From contig JBKHCM010000112.1 in the NCBI GenBank assembly GCA_046541805.1, positions 1-10,926 on the forward strand: a stretch of 10,926 bases of DNA, read 5' to 3'. This document shows positions 5,449-10,926 of the stretch, piece after piece. The stretch's first letter is position 1, and every line of letters begins with the position of its first letter. Origin of the DNA: JAAAPF01 sp046541805. Its GTDB lineage: Bacteria; Pseudomonadota; Alphaproteobacteria; Geminicoccales; Geminicoccaceae. The notes below the pieces were generated by a model that saw only the letters and a list, made by a program, of their open reading frames with translations, was not told the origin of the DNA and ran no database searches. Made by a program: the position numbers and the translations under genes.

Positions 5449-6947
5449 TGGTGCTGTTGAGCCTCTGCCTCCTCGTGCCGCTGGGCACGGCGGTCTTGAG
5501 CTTCCTCGCCCGCGGCAAGCCGGAGCTGCAGCGCGGCCTCAGCGTCGCGGGCGCGGCGACGCTGTTGGCCGTGAGCCTCGTGCTCGGCGCCGAGGTGGTG
5601 CAGGGCGGCCCGATCGCCGCCACCATGGGCGGCTGGCCCGCCCCCTTCGGCATCACGCTCGTGGCCGACCTGTTGAGCGCGGCCATGGTCGTGATCACCG
5701 GCGTCATCGCCCTCGCGGTCGCGGTCTACGGCCTCGGCGAGGTCGACCCGGCGGAGGAGGGTGTCGGCCACCACACGCTGCTGCACGCCCTGCTGCTCGG
5801 CGTCACCGGCGCCTTTCTGACCGGTGACCTCTTCAACCTCTACGTCTGGTTCGAGGTCATGCTGATCGCCTCCTTCGGGCTCTTGACGCTCGGCGGCAGG
5901 CGCGACCAGCTCGACGGCGGCGTCAAATACGTCACCCTCAACCTCGTCTCGACGCTCGCCTTCCTCGCCGGCGTCGGCCTGCTCTACGGCGCCACCGGCA
6001 CCCTCAACATGGCCGACCTCCACGGCGCGGTCCGCGCCCTCGACAACCAGACGGTGGTTTTCACGACCGCGGCGCTGATGCTCTTCGCCTTCGCGGTCAA
6101 ATCGGCGCTGTTTCCGCTCTTCTTCTGGCTGCCCGCCTCCTACCACACCCCGTCGGTGACGGTGTCGGCGGTGTTCTCGGCGCTGTTGACCAAGGTCGGC
6201 GTCTACGCGCTCATCCGCGTCTTCACCCTGATCTACGACGCCGGCATGCCGATGATCCAGGAACTGCTCCTGGTGACGGCCGGGCTCACCATGTTGACGG
6301 GCGTCCTCGGCGCCGCCGCGCAGAACGAGATCCGCCGCATTCTCTCTTTCCACATCGTCAGCCAGATCGGCTATATGGTGCTGGGACTAGCGCTGTACAC
6401 GCCGTTGGCGATCGTCGGCGCCATTTTCTACATCATCCACCACATCGTGGTGAAGGCGAACCTGTTCCTCGTCGGCGGCGTCGTGAAGCGGTTGACGGGC
6501 TCGGAGGACCTCGCCCGCATCGGAGGCCTGTGGGCCGCGGCGCCGTGGCTGGGCGTGTTGTTCTTGATCCCGGCGCTGTCGCTCGCCGGCGTCCCGCCGC
6601 TGTCGGGCTTTTGGGCCAAGCTCGTCGTCATCAAGGCGAGCCTCGAGGCCGAGCACTACATCCTCGCCGCCACGGCGCTGGTGGTGGGCCTGTTGACGCT
6701 CTACTCGATGTCGAAGATCTGGCTCGAGGCGTTCTGGAAGCCGCATCCCGAGCCGGCCCTGGTGCCGGCGCGGCAGCTCGACCGCGGCGAGAGCTGGGCG
6801 CTGCTCTCGCCGATCATCGGCCTCGCGGCGATCACCTTGCTGATCGGGCTGGTCGCCGCGCCCTTCTACGGCGTCTCGGTCATCGCCGCCGAGCAGCTCC
6901 TCGACCCTGAAGCCTATCTCACCGCCGTGCTCGGAGCCCGGCCATGA
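5448..6947 (+). CDS. mrpD: Mrp antiporter subunit D (NuoN/NuoM-like)
   Basis: 499-aa polytopic subunit, the second antiporter-like module of the complex. Proton-path residues of the family are all visible: FNLYVWFEVMLIASFGLL (E136), FAVKSALFPLFFWLP (K218), LLTKVGVYALIR (K249), HHIVVKANLFLVGG (H331/H332, K336) and GFWAKLVVIKASLE (K391). FHIVSQIGYMVLGLALY (301-317) is another typical block. The length is standard and there is no frameshift. The ATG overlaps the mrpC stop by one base, and the 3' end overlaps mrpE by 4 nt. It would form, with MrpA, the ion-translocating core in the cytoplasmic membrane. Confidence 0.95.
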   Translation: MVLLSLCLLVPLGTAVLSFLARGKPELQRGLSVAGAATLLAVSLVLGAEVVQGGPIAATMGGWPAPFGITLVADLLSAAMVVITGVIALAVAVYGLGEVDPAEEGVGHHTLLHALLLGVTGAFLTGDLFNLYVWFEVMLIASFGLLTLGGRRDQLDGGVKYVTLNLVSTLAFLAGVGLLYGATGTLNMADLHGAVRALDNQTVVFTTAALMLFAFAVKSALFPLFFWLPASYHTPSVTVSAVFSALLTKVGVYALIRVFTLIYDAGMPMIQELLLVTAGLTMLTGVLGAAAQNEIRRILSFHIVSQIGYMVLGLALYTPLAIVGAIFYIIHHIVVKANLFLVGGVVKRLTGSEDLARIGGLWAAAPWLGVLFLIPALSLAGVPPLSGFWAKLVVIKASLEAEHYILAATALVVGLLTLYSMSKIWLEAFWKPHPEPALVPARQLDRGESWALLSPIIGLAAITLLIGLVAAPFYGVSVIAAEQLLDPEAYLTAVLGARP

Positions 6948-7417
6948 GCCTGTTCGCCCTCAATCTCCTCATCGCCGTCGGCTGGGCCGCCGTCGCCGGT
7001 GGCTTCGAGGCCTTGAACCTGGCGCTCGGCTTCGGCGGCGGCTTCTTGGCGTTGTGGGTCACCCGGCCGCTCTTCGGCCACAGCCCCTATTTCCGCCGCA
7101 CCTTCGGCGCGATCGGCCTGATGGTCTTCTTCCTCTACGACCTCTTCCGCTCGAGCATCGCCGTGGTCTGGGACGTGGTCACGCCGGCGGTCCATTCGCG
7201 GCCGCGGATGGTGCGCATGCCGCTCGCCTGCACCGACGAGACCCAGATCATGCTCACCGCCAATCTCATCTCGCTGACGCCGGGGACGCTCACCGTCGAC
7301 GTCGCCGAGGACCGAAGTCATCTCGTCATTCACGCCATGTTCGCCGAGGACCCGGACGAGGTCGTCCACGACCTCAAACGCGGCATGGAGCGGCGCGTCA
7401 TGGAGGCGCTTCGATGA
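6944..7417 (+). CDS. mrpE: Mrp antiporter subunit E
   Basis: 157-aa MrpE/MnhE family subunit. Two hydrophobic N-terminal helices (residues about 4-19 and 25-38) are followed by a third around 57-76 with FFLYDLFRSSIAVVWDV, then a cytosolic domain containing ANLISLTPGTLTVDV (101-115), the most conserved block of the family, and VVHDLKRGMERRV near the end. Length and order match known MrpE. Both ends overlap neighbours by the ATGA arrangement. Its role is assembly and stability of the complex, assigned from the family. Confidence 0.93.
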   Translation: MSLFALNLLIAVGWAAVAGGFEALNLALGFGGGFLALWVTRPLFGHSPYFRRTFGAIGLMVFFLYDLFRSSIAVVWDVVTPAVHSRPRMVRMPLACTDETQIMLTANLISLTPGTLTVDVAEDRSHLVIHAMFAEDPDEVVHDLKRGMERRVMEALR

Positions 7418-7725
7418 TCATCGAAACCGAACTCACCGGCGTGATGGCCCCGGCGATCAACCTCGCGGCGCTGTTCTTGATCGGCGCCTTCGTCCTCGCC
7501 GCGGTGCGGTTGATCTTGGGGCCGACGCTGCCCGACCGGGTGGTGGCGCTCGATCTGTTGACGATGCTGGTCGTCGCCTTTTTGGCGCTGTTCGCGCTGG
7601 CGACGGGGGTCGGCGCCTATCTCGACGCCGCGCTCGCCCTGGCCCTCGTGGGCTTTCTCGCCACCATCGCCTTCGCGCGCTTCGTCGATCTCACGCCGCA
7701 GGACCGCCCGGGAGAGCGGCGATGA
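7414..7725 (+). CDS. mrpF: Mrp antiporter subunit F
   Basis: 103-aa three-helix membrane subunit (MrpF/MnhF family). It shows helix 1 (residues about 13-33), the conserved turn RLILGPTLPDRVVALD (32-47), helix 2 with LLTMLVVAFLALFAL, and helix 3 ending in LVGFLATIAFARF (78-90). The start is fixed by the 4-nt overlap with mrpE (TGATGA context), and the 3' end overlaps mrpG by 4 nt. Small bile-salt-transporter annotations sometimes given to this family do not fit; the operon context settles MrpF. Confidence 0.93.
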   Translation: MIIETELTGVMAPAINLAALFLIGAFVLAAVRLILGPTLPDRVVALDLLTMLVVAFLALFALATGVGAYLDAALALALVGFLATIAFARFVDLTPQDRPGERR

Positions 7726-8072
7726 GCCCGTTGCTGGAGGTTCTGGGCGCGGCGTCGCTGGTGCTCGGCGCCGCGCTCGCCTTCATCGCCGCGCTCGGCG
7801 TGCTGCGCATGCCCGACGTCTACATCCGCATGCACGCCTCGACCAAGGCCGGCACCCTCGGCGTGCTGCTGATCACGCTCGCGCTCTTCTTCACGGACAC
7901 GGATGCCGGCAGCGTCAGCAAGGCGCTCGCGGTGTTCGCGTTTGTTCTCCTCACTGCCCCGATCGGTTCCCATCTGATCGCCCGCGCCGCTTGGCGCGGC
8001 GGCCAGGAGCCCTGGCAGTGGCGCCCCGAGCGCGCATCCGCCGCCGACACGGACGAGGAGCCACGCGTCTGA
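7722..8072 (+). CDS. mrpG: Mrp antiporter subunit G
   Basis: 116-aa last structural subunit of the complex (MnhG/YufB family). Three helices are visible (residues about 6-26, 43-57 and 66-88). The signature GVLRMPDVYIRMHASTKAGT (26-45) lies between the first two, and FVLLTAPIGSHLIARAA (74-90) in the third. The C-terminal 25 residues are hydrophilic and acidic. GGAGAG lies upstream of the ATG, which overlaps the mrpF stop. It is the last mrp gene; the response regulator starts 29 bp after the stop with no terminator between. Confidence 0.93.
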   Translation: MSPLLEVLGAASLVLGAALAFIAALGVLRMPDVYIRMHASTKAGTLGVLLITLALFFTDTDAGSVSKALAVFAFVLLTAPIGSHLIARAAWRGGQEPWQWRPERASAADTDEEPRV

Positions 8073-8101
8073 ACGCCTGATCCCGTGACGGAAGCAAGGC
8101 C

Positions 8102-8767
8102 ATGCGCATCCTGGTTTGCGAAGACCAACCCGATCTCCGCCGCGCCCTCGTGCGCACGCTCGAAGGCTCCGGCTTCGCCGTCGACCACGCCGAGGACGGC
8201 ATGGAGGCGCTCAAATACGGCCTCGCCGAGCCCTATGACGCCATCGTCCTCGACCTCGGCCTGCCGCAGATCGACGGCATGTCGGTGCTGCACCGCTGGC
8301 GCGATGAGGGTTGCCACACCCCCGTCTTGATCCTCACCGCCCGCTCGCGCTGGTCGGACAAGCTCGCCGGCTTCAACGCCGGCGCCGACGACTTCGTCAC
8401 CAAGCCCTTCGAGATGGACGAGGTGGTGCTGCGCCTGAGGGCGCTGATCCGGCGCTCGGCCGGCCAGTCCTCGCCGGTGCTCAGCTGCGGGCCGATCAAG
8501 CTCTACACCTCCGAGGGCCGCGTCCTGGACAACGGCGTGCCGGTCGACCTGACGCCCCAGGAGTTCCGCATCTTCACCTATCTGATGCACCACCCGGGCC
8601 GCATCATCAGCCGCCAGACCCTGGCGAGCCACGTCTACGATCGCCACAGCGAGCGCGATTCCAACGTCATCGACGTCCTCATCAGCCGCATCCGCCGCAA
8701 GCTGAGCTGCAACGTCATCCAGACCGTGCGCGGTCAGGGCTACCGGCTGAACCCGCCGCGCGGATGA
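8102..8767 (+). CDS. OmpR/PhoB-family response regulator
   Basis: 221-aa transcriptional regulator. The receiver domain (1-115) has the acidic pocket E7/D8, the phosphoacceptor D51 in VLDLGLP, T79 in LILTA and K101 in TKPF. The C-terminal winged-helix domain (about 125-218) contains LTPQEFRIFTYLMHHPGRII, SNVIDVLISRIRRKL and TVRGQGYRL, typical of the QseB/PhoP-like branch. AAGG lies 5-6 nt before the ATG. It starts 29 bp after mrpG, overlaps the kinase gene by 4 nt, and is probably co-transcribed with both. Its targets are unknown; control of the mrp operon is an inference from position. All key residues are intact. Confidence 0.93.
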   Translation: MRILVCEDQPDLRRALVRTLEGSGFAVDHAEDGMEALKYGLAEPYDAIVLDLGLPQIDGMSVLHRWRDEGCHTPVLILTARSRWSDKLAGFNAGADDFVTKPFEMDEVVLRLRALIRRSAGQSSPVLSCGPIKLYTSEGRVLDNGVPVDLTPQEFRIFTYLMHHPGRIISRQTLASHVYDRHSERDSNVIDVLISRIRRKLSCNVIQTVRGQGYRLNPPRG

Positions 8768-10086
8768 GCGCCTGGAACCTCGAGCGTCGGCTCGTCGCCG
8801 CCGCCGTCGTCTGGCTGATCCTGGCGTGGGGGCTCGGCGGGATGGCCCTCTTGCTGGTCTTCCGCGAGGCCGTCGTCGCCCGCTTCGACGCCAAGCTCGA
8901 GGCCCTCGCCGCCGGCCTCGCGAGCGAGGTCGTGCGCGCCGACGGCGACCTCCGGATGACCCGCGCGCACCCGAATTTCGCCGACCCCGACGCCGGCTGG
9001 TACTGGATCCTCGAGGTGGGCGAGCGCCGGCGGACCTCGGCGGCCGCAGCGGCGCTCGAGCGCTACCCCGCGCCGCGTCCCGGCGCCGTCGGCGGCGTCG
9101 CCGCCAGCGAGGGGAACGGCCCCGACGGCGTGCCGTTGCGCGCGGCGACGGTGCGCCTCAGGCCGCTCGCCGGCGCGCCGGTCACGCTCACCGTCGCCCT
9201 CGACCGCCGCGACATCGACCGCGAGGTCCGCAGCTTCACCGGTCTCTTGATCGTCGCCGCCATGCTCTTGGGCTTGGTGCTCATCGCCGGCGTCGCGCTG
9301 CAGGTCCGCTTCGGCCTCGCGCCGTTGCGCCGGCTCCGCGCCGATCTGGCCGAGGTGGAGCGGGGCCGGCTCGAGGCGGTGCCCGAGGCCTATCCCGCCG
9401 ACATCCGCCCGGTCGCCGAGGCGATCAACGGCGTCCTCGAGCGCGACCGCGCGCTCACCGCCTGGGCCCGCAAGAGCGCCGGCAACCTCGCCCACGCCCT
9501 CAAGACGGAACTGTCGCGCCTGCGCCAGCTCGCCCGCGAGATCGACGGTGGCGACGAGCTGGTCGCCGCCACCGACCGCATCGCCGGCATCGTCGATCAT
9601 CATCTCAGTCGGGCCACGGCCGGGCCGGGGGGTCACGGCCTCGCCCGCGCCGACACCGCGGCCGTGATCGGCGCCGTCGTCGACGGCGTGCGACGGCTCT
9701 TCGCCGAGCGCGAACTCGCGATCGACGTCGCCGCGGCGGGCGCGCCCGACTTCCGCGGCGAGCGCCAGGACGTCGAGGAGATCGTCGGCAATCTCCTCGA
9801 GAACGCGTGCCGCCACGCCGCCGCGCGGGTACGGGTGGCCGCCATGGGCCGCGACGACCGGCTCGTGCTCGTCGTCGAGGATGACGGGCCGGGGCTCGAC
9901 GCCGACGCCCGCGGCCGCGCCACCCGGCGCGGCGAGCGGCTCGACGAGAAGGGACCCGGCACGGGGCTCGGCCTCGCCATCGTCAGCGATCTCGCCGAGC
10001 TCTACGGCGGCGCGCTCAGCCTCGACACCGCCGCGCTGGGCGGCCTGCGCGCCCGGGTCGAGCTCCCCGCCGCGCGCCGCGATTGA
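8764..10086 (+). CDS. Membrane sensor histidine kinase, partner of the upstream regulator
   Basis: 440-aa kinase. It has helix 1 (about 11-33), a periplasmic sensor region (about 34-157) without a recognised fold name, helix 2 (158-181), and a HAMP-like linker (about 182-235, starting GLAPLRRLRADL). The dimerisation/phosphoacceptor H-box is AGNLAHALKTEL (H244), and the ATPase domain has the N-box NLLENACRHA (N347), G1 VEDDGPGL and G2 GTGLGLAIV. All catalytic motifs are present, so it should autophosphorylate and pass phosphate to D51 of the partner regulator. The residue after HALKT is Glu249, where a Pro is usual. The overall pattern resembles alphaproteobacterial PhoQ/FeuQ-like kinases. The stimulus is unknown; ions, pH or envelope stress are reasonable given the mrp genes. 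It starts at the ATGA overlap. Confidence 0.92.
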   Translation: MSAWNLERRLVAAAVVWLILAWGLGGMALLLVFREAVVARFDAKLEALAAGLASEVVRADGDLRMTRAHPNFADPDAGWYWILEVGERRRTSAAAAALERYPAPRPGAVGGVAASEGNGPDGVPLRAATVRLRPLAGAPVTLTVALDRRDIDREVRSFTGLLIVAAMLLGLVLIAGVALQVRFGLAPLRRLRADLAEVERGRLEAVPEAYPADIRPVAEAINGVLERDRALTAWARKSAGNLAHALKTELSRLRQLAREIDGGDELVAATDRIAGIVDHHLSRATAGPGGHGLARADTAAVIGAVVDGVRRLFAERELAIDVAAAGAPDFRGERQDVEEIVGNLLENACRHAAARVRVAAMGRDDRLVLVVEDDGPGLDADARGRATRRGERLDEKGPGTGLGLAIVSDLAELYGGALSLDTAALGGLRARVELPAARRD

Positions 10087-10300
10087 GGCGTCTGAGCAGC
10101 GGCGGAAGGGTGCCGCCCGGCCGCGCCAGGTCGAGCTCGCCCGAGCCCGTCGTCGCGGGCGAGCCGCCCCTGCGCTCGCGCGCCGTCTTCGCCGGGATGC
10201 CGAGAACCCCGCGCTTGTCGCCCGCGCGATCGTCCGGGGCGCGGACCTCGAAGCCCTCGGCGTCAGGGTGCTCGGACCGCCCACCGCGACCTTAAAGACG

Positions 10301-10372
10301 ACCGTGTTCTCGCGGTGGCGGTCCTGCGCACGACGTCCGCCATCGCCCGAACCCGCGCGCGAAAACACCGGT
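10301..10372. repeat. Long imperfect inverted repeat downstream of the kinase gene
   Basis: ACCGTGTTCTCGCG (10301-10314) is nearly the reverse complement of CGCGAAAACACCGGT (10358-10372), with one mismatch and one extra base. Inside are a further TGGCGG (10316-10321) and CCGCCA (10337-10342) pair. It could fold as a long stem downstream of the kinase, serve as an mRNA end or processing structure, or be a small mobile palindromic repeat. There is no T-run to support an intrinsic terminator. Confidence 0.5.
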
Positions 10373-10386
10373 GCCCGGGCGGCAAG

Positions 10387-10408
10387 CTCGCCGCGCCGCG
10401 GCGGCGAG
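10387..10408. repeat. GC-rich palindrome upstream of the TusA-family gene
   Basis: CTCGCCGC and GCGGCGAG form an 8-bp perfect stem around the 6-nt loop GCCGCG, followed by the G-rich run GGGGCGGGGCG. This layout is common in dispersed REP-like intergenic elements; whether it recurs in this genome cannot be seen here. It may also simply reflect base composition. Confidence 0.4.
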
Positions 10409-10500
10409 GGGCGGGGCGAAGGGCGGGCGCTCGCGCGGGGCTTGACCCCGAGCCCGCCCGCTTGCCACCTGCGGCGCAGGAGCGGTGGCGGGAGTGCGCG

Positions 10501-10746
10501 ATGGGCGAGCTGGCGGTGACGGTGAAGGCGGTGATCGACGCCCGCGGCCTCGCCTGCCCGATGCCGCTGGTGAAGCTGCGCCAGGCGCTGATGGTGCTCG
10601 AGGCGGGCGAGGTCGTGCGCCTGTTGGCGACCGACCCGCAGACCCCCGACGACGTCGCCGAGTTCTGCGTCGCCGCGGCGCACACGCTGCTCGATCAGCG
10701 CCGCGAGGGCGAGCTGATCGCCTTGGTGGTGCGCAAGGGCGGCTAG
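10501..10746 (+). CDS. TusA-family sulfurtransferase (sulfur carrier)
   Basis: 81-aa cytoplasmic protein of the TusA/SirA/YeeD family. The signature DARGLACPMPLVKLRQAL (13-30) contains the sulfur-carrying Cys19 in CPxP. The rest follows the family fold: a strand EVVRLLATD, then DVAEFCVAAAHTLLDQ, then a final strand LIALVVRKGG. GGGAG lies about 6 nt before the ATG. The length matches single-domain TusA proteins. It accepts persulfide sulfur on Cys19 and passes it on, either to tRNA thiolation and cofactor routes or, in YeeD-type members, in thiosulfate uptake with YeeE/YedE transporters. A YeeE/YedE gene begins at the left end of the window, which favours a sulfur-uptake role, but they are about 10 kb apart and divergent. 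Which subgroup it belongs to cannot be fixed by eye. Confidence 0.88.
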   Translation: MGELAVTVKAVIDARGLACPMPLVKLRQALMVLEAGEVVRLLATDPQTPDDVAEFCVAAAHTLLDQRREGELIALVVRKGG

Positions 10747-10755
10747 GCCGCGACC

Positions 10756-10926
10756 TCAGCCGAGCGGCAACGGCCCGAACAGCGAGCGGGCGAGGCCGTC
10801 GCGCATGTCGAGGCGAACGGCCGCCCCCGCGCGGGCCGCGGCACGGGCGGGGTCCGCCGGGCCGACGACGGTGCCGGCGGGAAGCGCGCGGCTCGCGGCG
10901 GCGGTGACGATGCGGGCCACGACGTC
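10756..10926 (-). CDS. Unidentified protein, C-terminal 56 residues, runs off right edge
   Basis: An open minus-strand frame enters from the right edge and ends at a TGA, 9 bp from the TusA-family stop (convergent genes). The visible part has the coding-like base pattern of the neighbours and contains LPAGTVVGPADPARAAARAG followed by AAVRLDMRDGLARSLFGPLPLG. The first block is faintly like the C-terminal part of HpcH/HpaI-type aldolases, but this is not enough for a call. No membrane segment is visible. Confidence 0.5.
   Translation of the reverse strand, partial: DVVARIVTAAASRALPAGTVVGPADPARAAARAGAAVRLDMRDGLARSLFGPLPLG

Larger units (their letters stand above)
10087..10500. other. 414-bp intergenic region without a confident gene
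   Basis: Between the kinase stop and the TusA-family gene I find no ORF with both a family signature and a ribosome site. It contains a short plus-strand stretch (about 10181-10330) with coding-like third positions, a long imperfect inverted repeat (10301-10372) and a GC-rich palindrome (10387-10408). The minus-strand reading of 10380-10440 has the Pro-Ser-Arg-rich look that recurrent intergenic repeats of GC-rich proteobacteria often give. GGGGCTTGACCCC at 10438-10450 is a small hairpin; TTGACC within it has no -10 partner. Confidence 0.6.

Noticed and set aside
2240..6947. Part of respiratory complex I (NuoL/NuoK/NuoN) or an Mbh/Mbx hydrogenase
   Set aside because: The complete A-B-C-D-E-F-G order, with MrpB, E, F and G families and the MrpA C-terminal domain and no hydrogenase or quinone-module genes, identifies Mrp.
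10438..10470. Sigma-70 promoter for the TusA-family gene (TTGACC at 10442)
   Set aside because: Seventeen bases downstream reads CCACCT, which is not a -10 element.
8740..10683. A 647-codon minus-strand open frame antisense to the kinase and reaching into tusA
   Set aside because: No domain or ribosome site; it is antisense shadow of a well-supported kinase gene.
1..10926. CRISPR arrays, tRNA, rRNA or insertion-sequence transposases
   Set aside because: No regularly spaced repeats, tRNA-like cloverleaf, rRNA segment or transposase motif was seen on either strand.

Overview
The window is very GC-rich, with densely packed genes and strong G/C preference at third codon positions. This fits an alphaproteobacterium, possibly of the Rhodospirillales type, but that placement is an inference from composition and gene families; no rRNA or taxon marker is present. 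The centre is a complete seven-gene Mrp (Mnh/Pha) multi-subunit cation/proton antiporter operon, mrpABCDEFG (2240-8072, + strand). It is followed 29 bp later by an OmpR-type response regulator and an overlapping sensor histidine kinase (8102-10086). Six of the eight junctions in this run are 1-4 nt stop/start overlaps, so all nine genes probably form one transcription unit.

The left flank (1-2061) is on the minus strand. In transcription order it holds a small unrecognised protein gene, a membrane-anchored M23 (LytM-type) peptidoglycan peptidase, and the start of a YeeE/YedE (TsuA-like) sulfur-compound transporter that runs off the left edge. Between the small gene and the peptidase gene is a diverged 218-bp tandem duplication (1240-1457 and 1458-1675). 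It carries an exactly repeated 48-bp core and a relic of the peptidase 5' end. The core contains GGGAATAAACC, which with downstream CGTC in one copy resembles an ECF-sigma promoter.

The divergent region 2062-2239 separates this block from mrpA. Its mrpA-proximal part is a relatively AT-rich leader with three consecutive perfect inverted repeats and a six-codon mini-ORF, and the last hairpin contains the predicted mrpA start codon.

On the right, about 410 bp without a confident gene (10087-10500) contains a long imperfect inverted repeat, a GC-rich palindrome and a short coding-like relic. Then come a TusA-family sulfurtransferase (10501-10746) and, converging on it after 9 bp, the C-terminal end of an unidentified minus-strand gene.

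Functionally, the Mrp complex would couple proton entry to Na+ (or K+/Li+) export at the cytoplasmic membrane, supporting pH and salt homeostasis. The attached two-component system is a good candidate regulator of it, or of the envelope. YeeE/YedE and TusA proteins normally work as a pair in thiosulfate uptake; here they lie on either side of the mrp block. I see no strong evidence for a wholly new multi-gene system. The most unusual items are the duplicated promoter/5'-gene segment, the structured mrpA leader, and the physical coupling of mrp to a two-component system.
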